Assembly: GCA_015232165.1 (NCBI GenBank)
Contig: JADGAE010000060.1
Location: forward strand, 1 to 8,920
Source of the DNA: Nitrospirota bacterium
GTDB lineage: Bacteria > Nitrospirota > Thermodesulfovibrionia > Thermodesulfovibrionales > Magnetobacteriaceae
Reading direction: 5' to 3'
Length of the DNA: 8,920 bases
Below the pieces are notes generated by a model, which worked only from the letters and a program-made list of their open reading frames with translations, was not told where the DNA came from and ran no database searches. Positions within the stretch are counted from its first letter, which is position 1; each line of letters begins with the position of its first letter. The position numbers were made by a program, and so were the translations under genes. Below are positions 1 to 6,401 of this stretch, one piece after another.

Positions 1-88
1 GGGGTTGAAGGGGGCGCGGTAACGTCGCTGTGCGAGCGGAGTCGCCCCTTTCTTTATCTTGTATTGCACCCAATCGAAACGCGCTATA
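1..88 (+). repeat. Dispersed modular repeat, copy A (left end cut by window edge)
   Basis: Seen directly: this stretch matches the reverse complement of the last ~100 bases of the window and shares its GC-rich core with 4062-4094. The modules are a G-run, a core that can fold (GGGGCG at 11-16 against CGCCCC at 43-48, with an inner stem 25-29/35-39), a pyrimidine stretch 46-60, and a tail with GTATTGCAC and AATCGAAACGCGCTATA that ends near 88. The hairpin followed by TTTCTTT resembles a weak terminator reading rightward. The outer boundary at the left lies outside the window. No transposase is present, so it is best called a non-autonomous or intergenic palindromic repeat. Confidence 0.8.
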
Positions 89-165
89 ACATAATAAATA
101 TACGGAATGTTTCAGTACCTGTAAACGACACAACTGTTAGATAAGCAGAAGGCAAGGAGGCAAGA

Positions 166-370
166 CTGTTTGCAACAGATGAGAGAGATTCTCTGCTTGA
201 GAGAGTGTTAGCCGAGTTTATTGAGGCAAGCAAGAACAGCTATGACGCAGTGGCCGGTGCAGGACAATACGTGTTTGTAAACAGCACGAAGAGCACCCTT
301 AGAGATACAGATGCCGCGAAGTTTAAAAAATGACTTGGAGGTGTTCAGGCTGTACTTCCCCGAGTATGCA
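166..370 (+). pseudogene. Small unrecognised coding fragment, apparently frameshifted
   Basis: A good Shine-Dalgarno sequence, AAGGAGG (154-160), lies 5 bases before a CTG codon at 166. From there 55 codons stay open to a TGA at 331-333, giving FATDERDSLLERVLAEF, then IEASKNSYDAV and a hydrophobic QYVFVNST stretch. The frame ends in an A6 run (325-330). Removing one A would continue it as KNDLEVFRLYFPEYA up to about 370, where a G-rich repeat begins. This continuity of protein-like sequence suggests a +1 frameshift in a homopolymer, followed by truncation by the repeat. In the same frame upstream, VSVPVNDTTVR ends at a TAA (142-144), which might be a further N-terminal remnant. The family is not recognised. 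It could instead be a real 55-residue gene with a CTG start. The sense of the codons suggests past coding use, but function is unknown. Confidence 0.4.
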
Positions 371-512
371 GGGTGGGGTCTGAGGGAGGGACGGAGGGGA
401 TGGGGCACGATTTTCCCACAGCGGGTCGCACCCGCCCCGGCCACGAAGAAGTCCCCTTGACGCGCCATTATTCTTAACCCTAATGTTCTAAACATTTATG
501 CTCCGTTATTTA
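368..512. repeat. G-rich hairpin repeat plus conserved 3' module E, copy 1
   Basis: A G-rich stretch (372-415, including GGGGTCTGAGGG, also found in copy C) is followed by a perfect hairpin GCGGGT-CGC-ACCCGC (421-435). Then comes a ~60-base module (453-512) almost identical to 4124-4181. This module contains ATTATTCTTAACCCTAATGT and the small conserved stem AATGT/ACATT (482-486/492-496), whose loop varies between copies. It lies 15 bases beyond the stop codon of the minus-strand radical SAM gene. No T-run follows the hairpin on the minus strand, so it is not a standard intrinsic terminator for that gene. The apparent long minus-strand reading frame through this region is repeat-derived and is not annotated. 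Confidence 0.7.
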
Positions 513-527
513 TGACCTGACAGACTG

Positions 528-1535
528 CTATCTAAAGCATTGCGGGTCTTCCTGTAGATAGTCACCTTTGAGGGCGTATGCAATGGCGCGGCAGCCACCG
601 CATTGCCACCTCAGAGGGCATCTGCCACATCTACCTTTGAGCATATCCCTGTCTCTAAGGCGGTTGAGTACCTCACAATTGTAGATATCCGCCAGGTCTT
701 CCCTCATGATATTTCCAAGCGGTATGGGCAGGCGTCTGCATGGATAGACGGTCCCGTCGCAGTCAATACAGATGCCGTTGTACCCTATCGAGCATCCGGC
801 AAGCAGGTAGGGGTTGCAGCGCTTAAAGTACGGATGCCACAGGGGGTCACGCATGGGTCTGGATATCTGATTGTTGGGCGGAGTATCGTCAGACCTCAGT
901 TCAAGGAAGGTCTTAAATAGCCGTCGGGTCTCTTTTGCCGACAGGACATCGTTAATCATCCGGCTGCCCGTGCCAATGGGAACGAGCCTGGAGAACGAAA
1001 ACCGGTCGGCATATTGCCTTGAGACGTCGTAGACGGGCCTGAGACTCAGGTGATTGCACATTGAGACGGTCATCATAAAGGTGACCGTTATGTTATTGTT
1101 TTTCAGGTTTACGGCACCTTCCAGTGCCCGTTCAAAGGCGTTGCTGCCTCTTAGGTCATTGTGCACGGAGCTGTCGCCGTCGATGGATATCTGGACGGTG
1201 CGGCATCCTGTTTGTTTTAGGGCGGAGGCGAGTTCGGGGGTTATCATTGTCCCGTTTGAGAGGACCCTGGTCGGGATGCCGTTCTTTTTGGCCTGCATCA
1301 ACAGAGGCATGAGCGCCCCCGATAGAAACGGCTCACCACCGGAGAATTGGATACGACCCTTTATGCCTTTTTGGTTGAGAAAGGCGGTATATTTACCAAG
1401 GACCACAAACAGGTCCGCCTCACTCAACTGAGGTCTGCGCTGTTGTACATAGCAGTGGGCGCAGCTAAGGTTACACTGATTATTGATGTGCCACTGGAGA
1501 TAGAAATACGAATCGAATCCCGATATCCTAATCAC
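528..1535 (-). CDS. Radical SAM/SPASM domain protein, candidate modifier of the upstream Cys/Gly-tailed protein
   Basis: This is a 335-residue cytoplasmic radical SAM enzyme. The [4Fe-4S]-binding motif CNLSCAHC is at residues 21-28 and the SAM-contacting SGGEP at 65-69. A C-terminal SPASM-type region holds auxiliary-cluster cysteines C248, C256, C259 and C266 (DGTVYPC), C303, C306, C312 and C315 (CGRC...CGGC), and C333. Radical SAM enzymes with SPASM domains typically install crosslinks or other changes in peptides or proteins, or mature sulfatases. The start is a GTG at 1533-1535. A longer reading frame adds 60 Ala/Val/Arg-rich residues, but those are the frame shadow of the neighbour's glycine tail. 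The GTG overlaps the upstream stop (GTGATTAG, 8 bases), and its ribosome binding site GGAGGAGG (plus-strand 1538-1545) is made of the neighbour's Gly codons, so translation is probably coupled. The substrate is inferred from this arrangement. No sulfatase is visible nearby. Confidence 0.9.
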   Translation of the reverse strand: MIRISGFDSYFYLQWHINNQCNLSCAHCYVQQRRPQLSEADLFVVLGKYTAFLNQKGIKGRIQFSGGEPFLSGALMPLLMQAKKNGIPTRVLSNGTMITPELASALKQTGCRTVQISIDGDSSVHNDLRGSNAFERALEGAVNLKNNNITVTFMMTVSMCNHLSLRPVYDVSRQYADRFSFSRLVPIGTGSRMINDVLSAKETRRLFKTFLELRSDDTPPNNQISRPMRDPLWHPYFKRCNPYLLAGCSIGYNGICIDCDGTVYPCRRLPIPLGNIMREDLADIYNCEVLNRLRDRDMLKGRCGRCPLRWQCGGCRAIAYALKGDYLQEDPQCFR

Positions 1536-3036
1536 CGCCTCCTCCACCGCATCCGCCGCAACCCCCGCTACCGCCTCCTCCGTCGCCCCCTCCACTGCTG
1601 CAACCGCTGCAGCTACTACTGCTGCCGCCGGAGCCGGCACTGCACGCACTACACGCCGTGCTCGACCCGGCGTGCATTGCACGGGCATAGGAGACGCTCT
1701 CCAACAACGAGTCATGCATTGTACCCACCAGTATGGACATACCGATTATAGCAACGGCATAACCAAGAAGCGGGTTGTATTGCGAGTTGCTTGTAAATAT
1801 CAGACTGTCCCTCTTTACGGCATCATCAAGGTCAGACAGGAATTTCAAGGCTCTTTTCGATTTAACGTTTGACGTCAAAAACACAACCACCCAGACCATA
1901 AATACCACCGGTACAACAAGAGACAATACAATTGCGGCGGTATCAATCCCCAGGTGATTCCCCGCTGCAACAAGGGCAATCACGGCCAGTATGCAGACAA
2001 ATATCACCGCAGACAAGAGAGATTGTTTGTCGTAACTGCTCAGGAGGCATCCCTTTCGTGTCAGCACCTTGAGGATGTCTTTCTTAAATGCCTTTGTTGC
2101 GGAGCTGCCGGCAAAGAATTCCCTTAACGTCGCAGGTCGTCTGAAAAATGCCACAATACCATACTCATAGACATTGCTGATGGAGTTCATCTCCTTATCG
2201 TCTATCTTTTGGCATATATGACCTCTCTCTGTCGCCTGTTGCAAGACCCTCCTTTGTATCAGGTCAAAGATATCAACGCATACGGCATGTTTTAGACCTT
2301 TTTTCAGATATGCGATTTCGGCCGGAGTTGGTTGTTGGGCATCCAGGACTGGCGGCTGAGGCAACCTCAGTCGTTTGGTTACGCCAACAATAACAACAAA
2401 CATGGAAACAACACCCCAACCAATAAGAAATAATAACTTGTGTCCACTTATTGCAGGTCTGAATGTTAGTCTGAGGGGTCTGGTCTTCAGAGGGGTCTGC
2501 TCGATTACGATTATCTCCTTGCCGTAGGGGTCGGTTGTTGTCGTGTATGGGAGATTGGTTTTAATGTTGGCGGGTTTGTACTTGTCCGGCAACGTAAAGG
2601 AGTACCGTATCCCGTCAACGGGGATGTTCCAGTTTCCAAGCCATTGGGCATGGAATTGACTTGAAAACAACCCCTCCTTCACCGCACCTGCAATCAGGAA
2701 GTTTATGGTGATCTCCTTTTTACCACGCATGACGGGTTTGAATTCAAAGCTGATCTTGGTCTCACTGAGTTCCTCAACCTTAAAGGAGATATCACCGTAT
2801 TCGTCCCTGACACTCACCTGAGTGACCTTGTCCGTGCCGACGAACTTGAACCCATTGGCGAGTCTTTGGGTGGTGTCATATGTGATCTTCAGGGTGACGG
2901 CAACGTCCTCAGGGCGTCCTGATTCACCCGGGACAACGGTAAACTGTGCCTCGTAGTTGCCGACAACGATGGCGCCATTGGCGTCAAAGGCACAAAACAG
3001 CACAAGAAACAAAAAAATAAAACGACATCGTTTCAT
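1528..3036 (-). CDS. DUF2207-type exported membrane protein with Cys/Gly/Ser-rich C-terminal tail
   Basis: This is a 502-residue protein. A signal peptide covers about residues 1-22 (MKRC, then a hydrophobic FIFLFLVLFCAF core). A beta-rich extracytoplasmic domain follows (about 23-198), which resembles DUF2207 in layout. Membrane segments are at about 201-220, 341-358, 366-388 and 423-440, with a soluble domain at 221-340. The last 45 residues are almost only Gly, Ser, Ala, Cys and Asp and contain three CxxC motifs: CSAC (462-465), CSGC (476-479) and CGGC (493-496). Counting membrane spans puts this tail outside the cytoplasm. DUF2207 proteins often end in glycine-rich tails, and a TIGRFAM described for membrane proteins with low-complexity Cys/Gly tails (TIGR04222, from memory) may apply. 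The ATG at 3036 has GGAGGG 8 bases upstream. The frame is open to 3186 but that would cross the tRNA. The gene overlaps the radical SAM gene, suggesting that its tail is the enzyme's substrate. This is inference; metal binding by the tail is an alternative. Confidence 0.82.
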   Translation of the reverse strand: MKRCRFIFLFLVLFCAFDANGAIVVGNYEAQFTVVPGESGRPEDVAVTLKITYDTTQRLANGFKFVGTDKVTQVSVRDEYGDISFKVEELSETKISFEFKPVMRGKKEITINFLIAGAVKEGLFSSQFHAQWLGNWNIPVDGIRYSFTLPDKYKPANIKTNLPYTTTTDPYGKEIIVIEQTPLKTRPLRLTFRPAISGHKLLFLIGWGVVSMFVVIVGVTKRLRLPQPPVLDAQQPTPAEIAYLKKGLKHAVCVDIFDLIQRRVLQQATERGHICQKIDDKEMNSISNVYEYGIVAFFRRPATLREFFAGSSATKAFKKDILKVLTRKGCLLSSYDKQSLLSAVIFVCILAVIALVAAGNHLGIDTAAIVLSLVVPVVFMVWVVVFLTSNVKSKRALKFLSDLDDAVKRDSLIFTSNSQYNPLLGYAVAIIGMSILVGTMHDSLLESVSYARAMHAGSSTACSACSAGSGGSSSSCSGCSSGGGDGGGGSGGCGGCGGGGGD

Positions 3037-3052
3037 GTGACCAACCCTCCTA

Positions 3053-3081
3053 TTGTTTTTTCTCTCTACATATATTATAAT
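3053..3081 (+). promoter_or_regulatory. Promoter of tRNA-Gly
   Basis: TTGTTT (3053-3058), a 17-base spacer and a consensus TATAAT (3076-3081) predict transcription start near 3088, about 12 bases before the tRNA. The -10 lies in the self-complementary TATTATAATA, so a -10 box also faces left toward the DUF2207 gene, although no good -35 is visible for that direction. Confidence 0.65.
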
Positions 3082-3099
3082 AGATCGAGTTATTAAATT

Positions 3100-3171
3100 G
3101 CGGGCGTAACTCAGTGGTAGAGTGAAAGCTTCCCAAGCTTTAGGCCGCGGGTTCGAATCCCGTCGCCCGCT
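3100..3171 (+). tRNA. tRNA-Gly, anticodon CCC
   Basis: A 72-base cloverleaf can be drawn by hand. The acceptor stem is GCGGGCG (3100-3106) with CGCCCGC (3164-3170), the D stem ACTC/GAGT, and the anticodon stem AAAGC/GCTTT around loop TTCCCAA (anticodon CCC, reading GGG). The T arm is GCGGG-TTCGAAT-CCCGT with one G-U pair, and the discriminator base is T at 3171. U73 is the usual glycine identity base in bacteria. The 3' CCA is not encoded. No integrase or duplicated tRNA end is seen, so nothing shows that it serves as an attachment site. Confidence 0.95.
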
Positions 3172-3258
3172 TGTAAGAAGAAACATTCATGAACAGGAGT
3201 AGTATTCGCCCTCGCCCCATGAAAATTGCGGGATCGTTCTGCATTGTGTTCTTTAGAT

Positions 3259-3290
3259 TTTGTATTGCATATGCTCGAAACGCCCTGTAA
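3259..3290 (+). repeat. Diverged tail module of the dispersed repeat
   Basis: TTGTATTGCA, then CTCGAAACGC and CTGTAAC, align with the tail module of copies A, C and D, with several mismatches. It lies directly downstream of the pncC stop codon. GTATTGCA (3262-3269) also pairs with TGCAATAC (3302-3309) inside the end of pncC, so the last codons of pncC (EYC) may themselves be repeat-derived. Confidence 0.45.
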
Positions 3291-3296
3291 CAACGC

Positions 3297-3797
3297 CTAC
3301 GTGCAATACTCACCCAGCGTCTGAAGCATTAGCCGTAACGCCTCAGAGGTGCTCTGGAGCCTTATCTGTTGACGGTCGCCCGCAAATCTGAACTCGTACA
3401 CCCTATCAACACCTCTACAACCCCTGATGGCAATGTAGACAAGCCCCACGGGCTTTTCATCCGTCCCACCCGAGGGACCGGCAATACCGCTGATTGCTGC
3501 CGTTACGTCGGCATTAGTCATTTTGTGCAGACCGATGACCATCTCCATGACGGTCTGTGGACTGACTGCCCCGTGGGTTGCAAGCGTTTGACGTGAAACA
3601 CCCAAAAGCAACTCCTTGAGCGCATTGCTGTAAGACACCACCCCCCCCAGAAACACGCTCGAACACCCGGGCACGGACGTGATCCCGGCAGCCACCATCC
3701 CACCCGTGCACGACTCGGCAACCGCAATGGTCTTGCCTTTGTCGGACGCCATTCGCACCACCCTCTCAGCCAATGTATCGTTGCCTTGTGAAACCAC
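3297..3797 (-). CDS. pncC: Nicotinamide-nucleotide amidohydrolase PncC (CinA C-terminal domain family)
   Basis: This is a 166-residue stand-alone CinA C-terminal domain, close to the length of the E. coli enzyme, without the N-terminal MoCF-like domain of full CinA. Family members deamidate NMN to nicotinic acid mononucleotide and so recycle pyridine nucleotides in the cytoplasm. The visible signatures are AESCTGG (27-33), YSN (56-58), GAVS (76-79), SGIAGP (103-108) and GGTDEKPVG (110-118). The start chosen is a GTG at 3795-3797 with AAAGGA five bases upstream. It follows the stop codon of a small cysteine-rich gene by one base, and it places the AESCTGG motif where it lies in E. coli PncC. 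A TTG at 3839 would add 14 residues but would overlap that small gene. The two genes form a likely operon. Confidence 0.92.
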   Translation of the reverse strand: MVSQGNDTLAERVVRMASDKGKTIAVAESCTGGMVAAGITSVPGCSSVFLGGVVSYSNALKELLLGVSRQTLATHGAVSPQTVMEMVIGLHKMTNADVTAAISGIAGPSGGTDEKPVGLVYIAIRGCRGVDRVYEFRFAGDRQQIRLQSTSEALRLMLQTLGEYCT

Positions 3798-3798
3798 C

Positions 3799-3960
3799 TT
3801 AATCCTTTGCGATAGTTTTATAGCCAGGGCAGCCCTCAAACCCCGTGCAGCCCTTCTGCCTCAACCGACAGTCCCGATTTATACAGGGCATCGGCTTATC
3901 CCTTCTGCCTGCCTGTCCGGCCTCTGCAAGTCTCTGCGGCCTTGTTGTCTTCCGCTTCAT
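3799..3960 (-). CDS. Small four-cysteine protein upstream of pncC
   Basis: This is a 53-residue product starting at ATG 3960. The N-terminal 23 residues are basic (KRK, RRDK). The C-terminal half has four evenly spread cysteines, C26, C31, C38 and C44, in the pattern CINRDC, KGCTGFEGCPGYK. This resembles a compact zinc- or iron-sulfur-binding knuckle. An internal ATG at 3891 has a better ribosome binding site (AAGGGA about 7 bases upstream) and would give a 30-residue product that retains all four cysteines. The stop TAA (3799-3801) sits one base before the GTG of pncC, the typical spacing of coupled genes. The family is not recognised with certainty and no function is claimed. The cysteine spacing and the tight junction are the reasons to treat it as real. 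Confidence 0.55.
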   Translation of the reverse strand: MKRKTTRPQRLAEAGQAGRRDKPMPCINRDCRLRQKGCTGFEGCPGYKTIAKD

Positions 3961-4040
3961 ACCCGTCTGTTGAATTGACCCTGCCTGCTACCAAGTGATA
4001 AGCAGAAGAGTAAGTACCTGCCCATAATTAATTATATACG

Positions 4041-4181
4041 AAAGAAGAAAAGAAGGAGGGCGGCTCCGCTCGCACAGCGACGTTACCGCGCCCCTCCTTG
4101 ACCTCCCCCGCAAGGGGGCCAGCCCCCTTGACCCCATTATTCTTAACCCTAATGTCCTAAACATTTATGCTTCGTTATTTA
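4041..4181. repeat. Dispersed modular repeat, copy B (longest form, with module E)
   Basis: Read on the plus strand, a purine tract (4041-4060) is followed by the core shared with A and D (4062-4094, containing GCTCCGCTCGCACAGCGACG). Next comes a CCTTGACC spacer, a perfect hairpin CAAGGGGGC-CA-GCCCCCTTG (4111-4130), and module E (4124-4181), with the conserved AATGT/ACATT stem at 4151-4155/4161-4165. Module E abuts the stop codon of the glucosidase gene. The GCGCTATA tail of copies A, C and D is missing and is replaced by an AT-rich stretch around 4021-4040. The stretch 3961-4040, between the small gene and this repeat, shows only a possible leftward TATAAT at 4031-4036 without a clear -35. 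Confidence 0.75.
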
Positions 4182-6395
4182 TTATGCCGCAACACGTCTG
4201 CATGCCTTATGTCCTGACTCATCGTATATCTCAAACAAAAGCTCGGTGATTGCAATGGGTACGTCCTCGTGCTCGTTTCTGGAGAGCATGATGTCGTAGT
4301 CGTCGCCGTCTCTCTCGATAACGATATCCAGGGTCGAGAAACATCCCTCTTTGTACTTAAACGTACTGCCGTCATCCTCGTAGTGCGAAAAGGTTGCCTT
4401 GTCGGTGACAAACCCTATGACCGTCAGTGACCGGCAGGCGGCTTGTCCTATGTACTCAACGGGATGAGTCAGCGTAACAAGCGAGTTCTCCATGATAAAT
4501 ATGAGCATCTCACCAAGTTCGGCACCCATGTAATAGACCCCGGCTTCATAGACCTCCACATTTCTTACGTCATACCGTGAGCACCTCCACAGAAGCCACC
4601 GTGTTCTTTTTTGTCTTCCATTTTGCTCCAGGATACTCCCGGTTTTTTGCTCCGGAACACTTTTGGTAGATGGCAGGGTGACATACCTGCCCCTTGCGTT
4701 TGGCTGATAAATGGGCGCTACCATGATCGAATCGCCATACATAAACTGGTCTTCGACATCCTTTGCGTCAAAAAGCGGTGAAATAAACGGCTCCAGCCTC
4801 CTCACACAACGCATGTACTCCGAGTACGTGTATGGCAACAGCGCATAACGAAGCCTAATCGCCTCCCTCATCAGCTCAAACGCCCCGTGACCAAACCCCC
4901 AAGGCTCCTGATACCTGGTACCCATTGCAGAGTGATTCCTGCAAAGTGGGGAGAACACCCCCAACTGCATCCATCGGATCATCAGCTCGGCGTAGGTGTT
5001 ACAGCCAAATCCGCCAATGTCAGCACCGCAATAGAAAAACCCCGCAATGTTTAACGACATGAGCATCCTGATGTGTGACAGCAGGTGTTCCCACCAACTC
5101 ATGTTGTCCCCTGTCCAGATGCCTGCTATCCTGTGCGTGCCCGTGCAACTGCTCCTTGACAGGAGGAAGTAGCGTTGTCCCGGCATGTACTCGTTAAACC
5201 CCTCAATAGTTGCCTGCGCCATGTTAAACCCGTAGAGGTTGTGGATCGAGTTATGAGGCACCGGATTGCCGGCGTCATCCGTATGGACTATGTCCTGAAA
5301 ATACTCCGGCCTGTTTGACATGGGGATAACACCTTCCTTGTCAAAGCCGTTATGTTTCATATATTGTACGGTGTCGTAGAATTCGTTGACGGCCTGCGGG
5401 GTATAAAAGATGGACGGCTCGTTCATGTCGTTCCAGAAACCCTCTATACCGGCCTCTATGAACCTCTTGTGCAGACCTCCCCACCACTTTCTGGTTTTGC
5501 GATTGTGGAAGTCCGGCAGATACGCAAATCCCGGCCAAACCGCGGCAACAAACAGGTCGCCGTCCGTGTCTCTACAGAAATAGCCGTCTTCCATCCCCTC
5601 CCGACAGACCCCATACCCCCGCTCTACCTTAACGGCAGGGTCGATGATCGGAACAAGCCTGAAGCCGTCCCGCTTCATCGAGACAACAAACCTCTCAAAG
5701 TCCACAAAGCGCTCTTCGCTTATTGTGAATACCTTATAGTTGTCCATGTAGTCTATATCCATGTATATGGCATCACATGGAAACCCCTTCTGCCTGAACA
5801 TCTTTCCAAGCTCGGTAATGGACTTCTCATCGGGATAACTCCACCGTGACTGATGATAGCCAAATGCCCACTTTGGCGGCACGTAGGGGCTGCCGGTGAG
5901 CGTCAGAAACTCCCTCACAATATCCTTGACCGTAATCCCCAGGCCATCAAACACATAGATGTCGACATCGACATTGGTTATCCGTATCCTAAGGAGGTCG
6001 TCCTGCGTAAATCCTATGTCTATGATTATTTCGGCGGGATAGTCCAGAAACACCCCAAACGTCTCGGCACCCTCTACGATGAGGAATGGGTGAGAGCCAT
6101 AGAGGCAATCCTTGTCAGGGGTGTGAACTGGGTCATCGGTTGCGTAGAGCCTGTACACCTTACCCCTCTTGTTGAACGCCCCCAGTGTCTGACCAAGGCC
6201 AAATACCCTGTCATGTGGCAAGAGAGTGTGCGTCAGGGTCAGGCCGTTTTCGTCTATGGAACAATCAAACCTGGTAATAGCATCGATAGGTCCCAGGGCG
6301 TCCTCGTCAACAGGCAGGATTGTCATACCCGTCGTTAAAGGTCTACCCAGTCTATAGAGCGTCGTAAATTTCAAAATAGCTGATTGCTTAAACAT
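4182..6395 (-). CDS. Glycoside hydrolase family 31 alpha-glucosidase
   Basis: This 737-residue enzyme has no signal peptide, so it is probably cytoplasmic. It should release glucose from the non-reducing ends of alpha-glucans or maltooligosaccharides. The N-terminal beta-sandwich includes FGLGQ (65-69). The barrel follows, with FGYHQSRWSYPD (178-189), nucleophile D323 in WNDMNEPS, acid/base D430 in WTGDN, then ADIGGFG and RNHS. The family's C-terminal beta-sandwiches end the protein. Around 583-610 there is an unusual Lys/Gln-rich stretch with an 8-residue tandem duplication. The chosen ATG at 6395 has no ribosome binding site but sits seven bases after a TATAAT on the minus strand, which would suit a leaderless mRNA. 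An ATG at 6422 would add nine residues and lies in the loop of an inverted repeat. The gene stands alone, flanked by repeat copies B and C. Confidence 0.93.
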   Translation of the reverse strand: MFKQSAILKFTTLYRLGRPLTTGMTILPVDEDALGPIDAITRFDCSIDENGLTLTHTLLPHDRVFGLGQTLGAFNKRGKVYRLYATDDPVHTPDKDCLYGSHPFLIVEGAETFGVFLDYPAEIIIDIGFTQDDLLRIRITNVDVDIYVFDGLGITVKDIVREFLTLTGSPYVPPKWAFGYHQSRWSYPDEKSITELGKMFRQKGFPCDAIYMDIDYMDNYKVFTISEERFVDFERFVVSMKRDGFRLVPIIDPAVKVERGYGVCREGMEDGYFCRDTDGDLFVAAVWPGFAYLPDFHNRKTRKWWGGLHKRFIEAGIEGFWNDMNEPSIFYTPQAVNEFYDTVQYMKHNGFDKEGVIPMSNRPEYFQDIVHTDDAGNPVPHNSIHNLYGFNMAQATIEGFNEYMPGQRYFLLSRSSCTGTHRIAGIWTGDNMSWWEHLLSHIRMLMSLNIAGFFYCGADIGGFGCNTYAELMIRWMQLGVFSPLCRNHSAMGTRYQEPWGFGHGAFELMREAIRLRYALLPYTYSEYMRCVRRLEPFISPLFDAKDVEDQFMYGDSIMVAPIYQPNARGRYVTLPSTKSVPEQKTGSILEQNGRQKRTRWLLWRCSRYDVRNVEVYEAGVYYMGAELGEMLIFIMENSLVTLTHPVEYIGQAACRSLTVIGFVTDKATFSHYEDDGSTFKYKEGCFSTLDIVIERDGDDYDIMLSRNEHEDVPIAITELLFEIYDESGHKACRRVAA
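4614..4661 (-). repeat. Two-copy 24-bp tandem repeat inside the glucosidase gene
   Basis: On the minus strand, AGTGTTCCGGAGCAAAA and AGTATCCTGGAGCAAAA (14 of 17 identical) start 24 bases apart and encode SVPEQKTG and SILEQNGR. The duplication keeps frame and sits in a loop of the C-terminal beta-sandwich, between RYVTLP and RWLLWRC. GTGTTC (4601-4606) and GAACAC (4655-4660) frame a 60-base, 20-codon segment. Confidence 0.6.
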
Positions 6396-6401
6396 GAGAC
6401 T

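Noticed and set aside
331..333. TGA as a selenocysteine codon in the small fragment
   Set aside because: The downstream in-frame sequence is not protein-like, whereas the +1 frame is; a frameshift explains it better.
208..495. A 95-codon minus-strand frame beginning in module E
   Set aside because: It is built from repeat sequence and the antisense of the plus-strand fragment, with no ribosome binding site and no protein-like pattern.
1536..1715. A 60-residue Ala/Val-rich N-terminal extension of the radical SAM protein
   Set aside because: It is the alternate frame of the neighbour's Gly/Cys tail; the GTG at 1535 has a proper ribosome binding site and radical SAM homology starts just after it.
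3100..3171. tRNA-Gly as an integration site, or as a dedicated supplier for the glycine tail
   Set aside because: No integrase or repeated tRNA end is seen, and the tail codons are mostly GGC, GGT and GGA rather than the GGG read by anticodon CCC, so the proximity is probably chance.
3037..3186. A 50-residue extension of the DUF2207 protein
   Set aside because: It would run antisense through the tRNA; the ATG at 3036 has a ribosome binding site and starts a signal peptide.
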